17,537 nt of DNA from Thermococcus sp. (GTDB lineage Archaea; Methanobacteriota_B; Thermococci; Thermococcales; Thermococcaceae). This document shows positions 12,809 to 17,537 of the stretch, one piece after another. Positions within the stretch are counted from its first letter, which is position 1; each line of letters starts with the position of its first letter. The translations under genes and the position numbers were made by a program. The stretch is taken from positions 1 to 17,537 of the forward strand of contig JALTCK010000142.1 of NCBI GenBank assembly GCA_027074805.1, given 5' to 3'. A model generated the notes under the pieces. That model was not told the origin of the DNA. It did not search any database and saw only the letters and a program-made list of their open reading frames with translations.

Positions 12809-12825
12809 CTGGATAAATTATCCAG
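12809..12825. promoter_or_regulatory. nrdD palindrome 2
   Basis: CTGGATAAATTATCCAG is a perfect 8+1+8 palindrome. It sits at the expected transcription start and touches the AGGTGGTG ribosome binding site of nrdD, a position suited to repression. Confidence 0.62.
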
Positions 12826-12834
12826 GTGGTGCCA

Positions 12835-14679
12835 ATGGAGGAAGTGAAGAGAGACATGATACAGGAGTACGCAGGCTGGAGCACTCTTGATGTGCTCGAA
12901 AACGCAAACCGCTATCCCGGCCCAACGGGTTTCTTCGCCTACGTCATGGAGGAAGCCCTGAAGGAGAGCATCTCTCTCGTCCCGAAGGAGGGAAGGGATG
13001 CCCACTTCTCGGGGGACATTTACATCCACAAGCTCCCCTACAGCCTCTACATCACCTATTGTACAGGCCACAGTACCGCCAGACTCCTCGAGAAAGGCCT
13101 CAAAACACCGACGATAGTATCGAGGCCGGCCAGGCATTTCGACACCTACGTTGACCACATAGGCAACTACCTCATAACCATGCAGCACTACTTCAGCGGT
13201 GCCCAAGCTTTGAGCTCGGTGGAGTGGTATGCCGGGCCTTTCATCAGGAAGGAAGGCTTAGACAGGCGTAAAATCAGACAGCAGATTCAAAGGCTGGTTT
13301 ACAACCTCAACTACCCGAGCAGGGTTGGAATGCAGACCCCTTTCACAAACTTCACCATAACGCTCGACGCCCCGAAGAAGATGCTCGAGGGTGACTACGC
13401 GGTTTACGGTGGGAAAAAGCTTGAACCGCTCGGCGAGTACAATAGGGGAGCGAAGGAGTTCTTTATAGCCCTCACAGAGGTCCTCAGGGAAGGAGACGCC
13501 CTCGGACAGCCTTTCACCTTCCCGATTCCCACGATAATGGTTACAGCCAAGATGCTCTGGGACGACCCGGAGGTGTTTGAAGCCGTTTTCAAGACTGCCG
13601 CCAGGAGGGGGAGCTTCTACTGGCTCAACACGAACGTCGTTGACCCCGACGCGAGCTACGCGATGTGCTGCAGAATAGCCATAGACAAGACCGAAATGTC
13701 ATTTGCCTTCGGCGTCTCCGAGAAGAGCGCCGAGGAAGAGGCCATAGAGAGGCTCGAAAGACAACGCTTCGGCGGCCTCTGGGCGATGCCCGACGTCACA
13801 GGTTCGGTGAACGTGACCACCGTCAATCTACCGAGGCTCGCGCTCAGGGCGAAGGGCGACGACGATAGGTTCTGGGAGGAGTACGAGAGAATTCTGGAGA
13901 CAGTGAGGAGAACGACGGACTGGTTCAGGGAGCGCTACGTGAGGTTGATAACGAACTACCGCCAGATGTATCAGATGATTCACCTCTACCTCGAGGAGTT
14001 CCCCTCAAGCCACTTCAACACCATCGGAATCCTCGGCCTTCCGGAGGCGGCCGCGATTTACCTCAACGAGCCGAAGCTCTGGGAGGAGGGAACGAGGAAG
14101 GACTGGCTGAAAGCGGCGAAGCTTATGAAAGAGATGGTGGAGTTCGCAACGGTCAAAGCCAGGGAGTGGATGCGCGAAAGCGGAACACCATGGAACGTCG
14201 AGGAAGTGCCTGGAGAGAGCGCCGCGGCGAAGCTCGCTATAAAGGACATGCGCGAGTTCCTGCTGCTAAGGGAGTATCTAAGCGACCCGGAGAACCCGAT
14301 TTACTCAACAAGCATAGCCCCATACTACGGCTCCCTTGAGTTAGCGGACAGGATAAGGATTGAGGAGAAAGTCCAGAAAAGTTTCACAGGGGGAGTTATG
14401 ATGCACATCTTCCTTGGCGAGGAGCCCGATCCCGAGGCTTTGGCAAGGCTCACAAAGAGGCTGATGAGAACAGAGTTAGTTTACTGGAGCTACACTCCAG
14501 CAATAACAGTCTGCGACTCCTGTGAGTATTCCACAACTGGTCTTTACACTCAGTGTCCGCGCTGTGGAAGCGAAAACGTTGAGATATGGAGCAGGATAAT
14601 CGGCTACTACCGTCCGCTTAAGAACTGGAACCCCTTCAGGAAGAAGGAGTTCTGGACGAGGAGACACTATTACTCCTGA
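12835..14679 (+). CDS. nrdD: Anaerobic (class III) ribonucleoside-triphosphate reductase
   Basis: A 614-residue glycyl-radical enzyme that reduces ribonucleoside triphosphates to deoxy forms for DNA synthesis. Visible features are Cys76 (ITYCTGHS) and the MCCRI motif with Cys278/Cys279 as likely active-site cysteines; a C-terminal zinc site Cys560, Cys563, Cys574, Cys577 (CDSC...CPRCG); and the glycyl-radical loop SRIIGYY with Gly590, followed by KNWNPF and KKEFWTRR. It starts directly with the catalytic domain: the N-terminal ATP-cone of about 100 residues found in many NrdD proteins is not seen, so the usual cone-based allosteric control of activity seems absent. ATG 12835 follows AGGTGGTG; the in-frame GTG upstream is part of that site. 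It forms an operon with nrdG, 22 bases downstream. Confidence 0.95.
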   Translation: MEEVKRDMIQEYAGWSTLDVLENANRYPGPTGFFAYVMEEALKESISLVPKEGRDAHFSGDIYIHKLPYSLYITYCTGHSTARLLEKGLKTPTIVSRPARHFDTYVDHIGNYLITMQHYFSGAQALSSVEWYAGPFIRKEGLDRRKIRQQIQRLVYNLNYPSRVGMQTPFTNFTITLDAPKKMLEGDYAVYGGKKLEPLGEYNRGAKEFFIALTEVLREGDALGQPFTFPIPTIMVTAKMLWDDPEVFEAVFKTAARRGSFYWLNTNVVDPDASYAMCCRIAIDKTEMSFAFGVSEKSAEEEAIERLERQRFGGLWAMPDVTGSVNVTTVNLPRLALRAKGDDDRFWEEYERILETVRRTTDWFRERYVRLITNYRQMYQMIHLYLEEFPSSHFNTIGILGLPEAAAIYLNEPKLWEEGTRKDWLKAAKLMKEMVEFATVKAREWMRESGTPWNVEEVPGESAAAKLAIKDMREFLLLREYLSDPENPIYSTSIAPYYGSLELADRIRIEEKVQKSFTGGVMMHIFLGEEPDPEALARLTKRLMRTELVYWSYTPAITVCDSCEYSTTGLYTQCPRCGSENVEIWSRIIGYYRPLKNWNPFRKKEFWTRRHYYS

Positions 14680-14701
14680 ATCCTTTTCTGGAGGTGGATG
14701 A

Positions 14702-15448
14702 ATGCTCACAAGCGGCTGGAAGAGCGTCAGCATGGTAGATGTTCATGGAAAAGTTACTTTCACCCTCTGGCTCTGCGGGTGTAATTTAAAATGCCCCTTC
14801 TGCCACAACTGGCGGATAGCGGAGGGTCTCGACTGCTTCCAGCTCAATAAAAAGGCGCTCTTGGACGAGCTAAAATCGAATGCCTTCCTCATTGACTACT
14901 TCCACGTCACGGGTGGTGAGCCGTTAATGCAGTGGATGGAGCTGGGTTCCCTTCTGGCGGAGGTCAGGTTTATCGACGTTCCGGTGAGTCTGAACACCAA
15001 CCTCACCCTCGTCGGCCCCCTGGATAGACTTTTGAAGGCCGGCCTTGTTGACCACGTCGCGACCGACCTTAAGGCACCCCTGGAGCTCTACGGTCTCCCG
15101 GAGGAACCGGCGAAGATGCTCTGGAGGCTGTTTTTAAGGGGGCTTGAAGTCGTCTCCGCCCACGGCGTTCCGCTCGAGCTGAGGATCCCGGTGGCGAGGG
15201 GCTTTAATTCATGGCCCCTGGTGGAGGAAGGGATTAAACGCCTCGACACTGATTACTACATTGTCCTCAATCCCATCGCTGGAAAACCTCTGACAAATCC
15301 GAGGGATGATGAATGGTGTTCAGATCACTGCTGGCCTGAAAAAGAGATCAAGAAACTGGAAGATAGGTTTAAAGCCCTGGGCATCAGTGTTTATACGAAC
15401 CACTTCACGGACGCAGCCAAAAGATTTAATCGAAAACTTTATAAATAA
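14702..15448 (+). CDS. nrdG: Anaerobic ribonucleotide reductase activating protein (radical SAM)
   Basis: A 248-residue radical SAM enzyme that should generate the glycyl radical on NrdD. The [4Fe-4S] motif CX3CX2C is Cys27, Cys31, Cys34 in LCGCNLKCPFCHN, with the SAM-binding TGGEP at residues 70-74 and ATDLKAP at 120-126. The protein keeps the full radical SAM barrel, longer than the compact bacterial NrdG of about 155 residues. It also has a C-terminal Cys206/Cys210 pair in EWCSDHC of unknown role. ATG 14702 follows GGAGGTGG. It lies directly downstream of nrdD in the same operon, which supports the assignment over a pyruvate formate-lyase activase-like role. Confidence 0.93.
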   Translation: MLTSGWKSVSMVDVHGKVTFTLWLCGCNLKCPFCHNWRIAEGLDCFQLNKKALLDELKSNAFLIDYFHVTGGEPLMQWMELGSLLAEVRFIDVPVSLNTNLTLVGPLDRLLKAGLVDHVATDLKAPLELYGLPEEPAKMLWRLFLRGLEVVSAHGVPLELRIPVARGFNSWPLVEEGIKRLDTDYYIVLNPIAGKPLTNPRDDEWCSDHCWPEKEIKKLEDRFKALGISVYTNHFTDAAKRFNRKLYK

Positions 15449-15473
15449 TCCAAAGGAAGGATAATGCGGAAAG

Positions 15474-15483
15474 CACTTATAGT
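15474..15483 (+). promoter_or_regulatory. TATA box of thermosome gene
   Basis: CACTTATAGT preceded by GCGGAAAG (BRE-like) predicts a start near 15505 and a short A/G-rich leader that ends in the strong GGGGGTGGAGG ribosome binding site. Confidence 0.5.
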
Positions 15484-15534
15484 AACTAAAACTCATATGC
15501 CCTTTAAAAAAGAAAAAGAGGGGGGTGGAGGAAG

Positions 15535-17175
15535 ATGGCCCAGCTTGCAGGACAGCCGGTTGTTATTCTGCCCGAGGGGACCCAGAGGTACGTTGGTAGG
15601 GACGCCCAGAGGCTCAACATTCTGGCTGCCAGGATCATCGCCGAGACGGTGAGGACCACCCTCGGTCCAAAGGGAATGGACAAGATGCTCGTCGACAGCC
15701 TCGGCGACATCGTCATCACCAACGACGGTGCAACGATACTCGACGAGATGGACATCCAGCACCCCGCTGCCAAGATGATGGTTGAGGTTGCCAAGACCCA
15801 GGACAAAGAGGCCGGCGACGGAACCACTACCGCCGTTGTCATTGCCGGCGAGCTTCTCAGGAAGGCTGAGGAGCTTCTCGACCAGAACATCCACCCGAGC
15901 ATAGTCATCAAGGGTTATGCTTTAGCTGCCGAGAAGGCCCAGGAGATCCTCGACGAGATAGCAAGGGATGTGGACGTTGAGGACGTTGAAACCCTCAAGA
16001 AGGCCGCTGTAACAGCTATCACCGGAAAGGCCGCCGAGGAGGAGCGCGAGTATCTGGCTGGAATAGCTGTTGAAGCCGTCAAACAGGTGGCTGAGAAGGT
16101 AGACGGCACCTACAAGGTCGACCTCGACAACATCAAGTTCGAGAAGAAGGAGGGCGGTAGTGTAAAGGACACCAGGCTCATTAGGGGTGTGGTTATCGAC
16201 AAGGAGGTCGTCCACCCTGGAATGCCCAAGAGAGTTGAGGGAGCGAAGATTGCCCTCATAAACGAGGCCCTTGAGGTCAAGGAGACTGAAACAGATGCTG
16301 AGATCAGGATTACCAGCCCAGAGCAGCTCCAGGCCTTCCTTGAGCAGGAGGAGAAGATGCTCCGCGAGATGGTCGACAAGATCAAGGAGGTTGGCGCTAA
16401 CGTCGTTTTCGTCCAGAAGGGCATAGATGACCTCGCCCAGCACTACCTCGCCAAGTACGGTATCCTCGCCGTTAGGCGTGTCAAGAAGAGTGACATGGAG
16501 AAGCTCGCCAAGGCCACCGGCGCCAAGATCGTCACCAACGTCCGCGACCTCACCAGCGAAGACCTCGGTGAAGCAGAACTCGTCGAGCAGAGAAAAGTGG
16601 CTGGAGAGAACATGATCTTCGTCGAGGGCTGCAAGAACCCGAAGGCTGTCACCATACTCATCCGCGGCGGTACCGAGCATGTCGTCGATGAGGTCGAGCG
16701 TGCTCTGGAGGATGCGGTCAAGGTCACCAAGGACATCGTCGAGGATAGCAAGATACTTGCTGCCGGCGGTGCTCCAGAGATCGAACTGGCCATCAGACTC
16801 GACGAATACGCCAAGGAAGTTGGCGGCAAGGAGCAACTCGCCATCGAAGCCTTCGCTGAGGCCTTAAAGATAATCCCAAGGACCCTGGCAGAGAACGCCG
16901 GCCTCGATCCTATCGAGACCCTCGTAAAGGTCATAGCAGCCCACAAGGACAAAGGAGCGAGCGTCGGTGTTGACGTCTTCGAAGGCGAGCCGGCCGACAT
17001 GCTCGAGCGTGGCGTCATCGCTCCTGTGAGGGTCACCAAGCAGGCCATCAAGAGCGCCAGCGAAGCTGCCATAATGATCCTCAGGATCGACGACGTCATA
17101 GCAGCGAGCAAGCTTGAGAAGGAGAAGGAAGGTGGCAAGGGCGGAAGTGAGGACTTTGGTAGCGACCTCGACTGA
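15535..17175 (+). CDS. ths: Thermosome subunit (group II chaperonin)
   Basis: A 546-residue cytosolic chaperonin subunit that folds proteins with ATP in a double-ring complex. Group II signatures are RTTLGPKGMDKMLVD (40-54), ITNDGATILDEM (61-72) and the ATP-binding GDGTTTAVV (94-102), with the conserved GGAPEIELA and RITSPEQLQAFLEQEE in the expected places. The C-terminus is KEKEGGKGGSEDFGSDLD, with no Gly-Gly-Met repeats. In Thermococcus kodakarensis two paralogues, CpkA and CpkB, are induced at low and high growth temperature; the acidic tail without GGM repeats looks more CpkB-like to me, but this is a recollection and not an alignment. A strong ribosome binding site and biased codons suggest high expression. 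It is monocistronic, with a T-rich terminator downstream. Confidence 0.97.
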   Translation: MAQLAGQPVVILPEGTQRYVGRDAQRLNILAARIIAETVRTTLGPKGMDKMLVDSLGDIVITNDGATILDEMDIQHPAAKMMVEVAKTQDKEAGDGTTTAVVIAGELLRKAEELLDQNIHPSIVIKGYALAAEKAQEILDEIARDVDVEDVETLKKAAVTAITGKAAEEEREYLAGIAVEAVKQVAEKVDGTYKVDLDNIKFEKKEGGSVKDTRLIRGVVIDKEVVHPGMPKRVEGAKIALINEALEVKETETDAEIRITSPEQLQAFLEQEEKMLREMVDKIKEVGANVVFVQKGIDDLAQHYLAKYGILAVRRVKKSDMEKLAKATGAKIVTNVRDLTSEDLGEAELVEQRKVAGENMIFVEGCKNPKAVTILIRGGTEHVVDEVERALEDAVKVTKDIVEDSKILAAGGAPEIELAIRLDEYAKEVGGKEQLAIEAFAEALKIIPRTLAENAGLDPIETLVKVIAAHKDKGASVGVDVFEGEPADMLERGVIAPVRVTKQAIKSASEAAIMILRIDDVIAASKLEKEKEGGKGGSEDFGSDLD

Positions 17176-17186
17176 AGCCTCTAACT

Positions 17187-17202
17187 CTTTTTCTTGATTC
17201 TT
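17187..17202 (+). terminator. T-rich terminator of thermosome gene
   Basis: CTTTTTCTTGATTCTT follows the stop codon by about 12 bases, an oligo-T type archaeal terminator without a clear hairpin. Confidence 0.45.
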
Positions 17203-17216
17203 AATCAACCAAAAAG

Positions 17217-17225
17217 TATTTTTAG
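17217..17225 (+). promoter_or_regulatory. TATA box of ABC transporter gene
   Basis: TATTTTTAG is centred about 26 bases before ATG 17247, and no ribosome binding site lies between them, so the transcript is probably leaderless. Confidence 0.5.
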
Positions 17226-17246
17226 CTCTCATCCAACCGTTCTTGT

Positions 17247-17537
17247 ATGCCCTTCATTGAAGTAAGAGGCCTCTCCAAATGGTACGGCTCAAAAAAGGCC
17301 CTCAGCGACGTTTCCTTCACCGTGCAGGAGGGCGAGATAGTTGGAATAATAGGCCCCAACGGTGCTGGAAAGACGACGCTGATAAGGATTCTGGGCTGTC
17401 TCCTGAAGCCCGACTCAGGTGAGGTAAGGATTTTTGGGAACAAACCCTGCGAAGCGAAAGAGCTTTTCGCACTCCTCCCCCAGGACGTTAAGGCCCATTT
17501 CTACACACTCACGCCTCGGGACTACGTCTACCACTAC
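17247..17537 (+). CDS. ABC transporter ATP-binding protein, 3' end outside window
   Basis: The first 97 codons of an ABC ATPase. The Walker A motif GPNGAGKTT is at residues 36-44, after the typical MPFIEVRGLSKWYGSKKALSD opening (split: A-loop Tyr13, then VSFTVQEGEIVGIIG). The Q-loop Gln79 (LLPQD) follows. The KPDSGEVRIFG segment fits ABC-2 or drug/export-type ATPases. The signature LSGGQ, Walker B and substrate are outside the window. The start has no ribosome binding site but a well-placed TATA box. Confidence 0.92.
   Translation, partial: MPFIEVRGLSKWYGSKKALSDVSFTVQEGEIVGIIGPNGAGKTTLIRILGCLLKPDSGEVRIFGNKPCEAKELFALLPQDVKAHFYTLTPRDYVYHY

Noticed and set aside
15310..15355. ATGATGA followed by CTGA inside nrdG, considered as a C/D box sRNA.
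   Set aside because: No C' and D' pair between the boxes, and the sequence is coding.
15922..16836. A 304-codon reverse-strand frame inside the thermosome gene.
   Set aside because: Long antisense frames are common opposite GC-biased genes; the forward frame is an unmistakable chaperonin.

Overview
The window reads as chromosomal DNA of a hyperthermophilic euryarchaeon of the order Thermococcales, most likely a Thermococcus. The evidence is the gene set: archaeal phosphopantothenate synthetase, an Nfn/Sud-type flavoprotein pair with SurR-type promoter sites, a group II chaperonin, archaeal EF-1beta behind a four-CPxC zinc ribbon, archaeal QueC and UPF0282. GGAGGTG-type ribosome binding sites, archaeal TATA boxes and tRNA genes with encoded CCA agree with this. 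The species was not determined.

Layout. 1-2631: a left-truncated reverse-strand gene (resembles DUF4855), a UPF0282 metallo-beta-lactamase-fold gene, and a transglutaminase-like gene broken by an apparent one-base deletion near 2173. 2632-3255: a probable C/D box sRNA (2722-2778) whose D box overlaps the ribosome binding site of a small Rossmann-like hypothetical gene. 3256-5541: a reverse-strand Nfn/Sud-like pair whose promoter holds two perfect GTTn3AACn5GTT motifs on opposite strands. 5745-7261: phosphopantothenate synthetase (CoA synthesis) convergent with an HTH regulator. 7428-7594: tRNA-Gly and tRNA-Phe. 7871-10167: reverse-strand queC, vapC, vapB and pyrD; the first three form a tightly coupled toxin-antitoxin/tRNA-modification operon with a palindromic operator at its promoter. 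10260-10337: tRNA-Lys, followed by about 460 bases without a gene but rich in inverted repeats. 10803-11277: zinc-ribbon gene plus EF-1beta. 11512-12537: a TPR protein, divergent from the class III ribonucleotide reductase operon nrdD-nrdG (12835-15448), which carries two near-identical 17-base palindromes upstream. 15535-17175: thermosome subunit. 17247-end: start of an ABC transporter ATPase.

Most genes are housekeeping: CoA, pyrimidine and deoxynucleotide synthesis, tRNA modification, translation elongation and protein folding. The more novel content is in the regulatory and RNA layer: the sRNA inside an mRNA leader, the double SurR-like site on an Nfn-like operon whose small subunit has lost its usual NAD-binding motifs, the paired nrdD palindromes, the vapBC-queC fusion operon, and the hairpin-rich spacer after tRNA-Lys. 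No CRISPR array, insertion sequence or prophage was seen.
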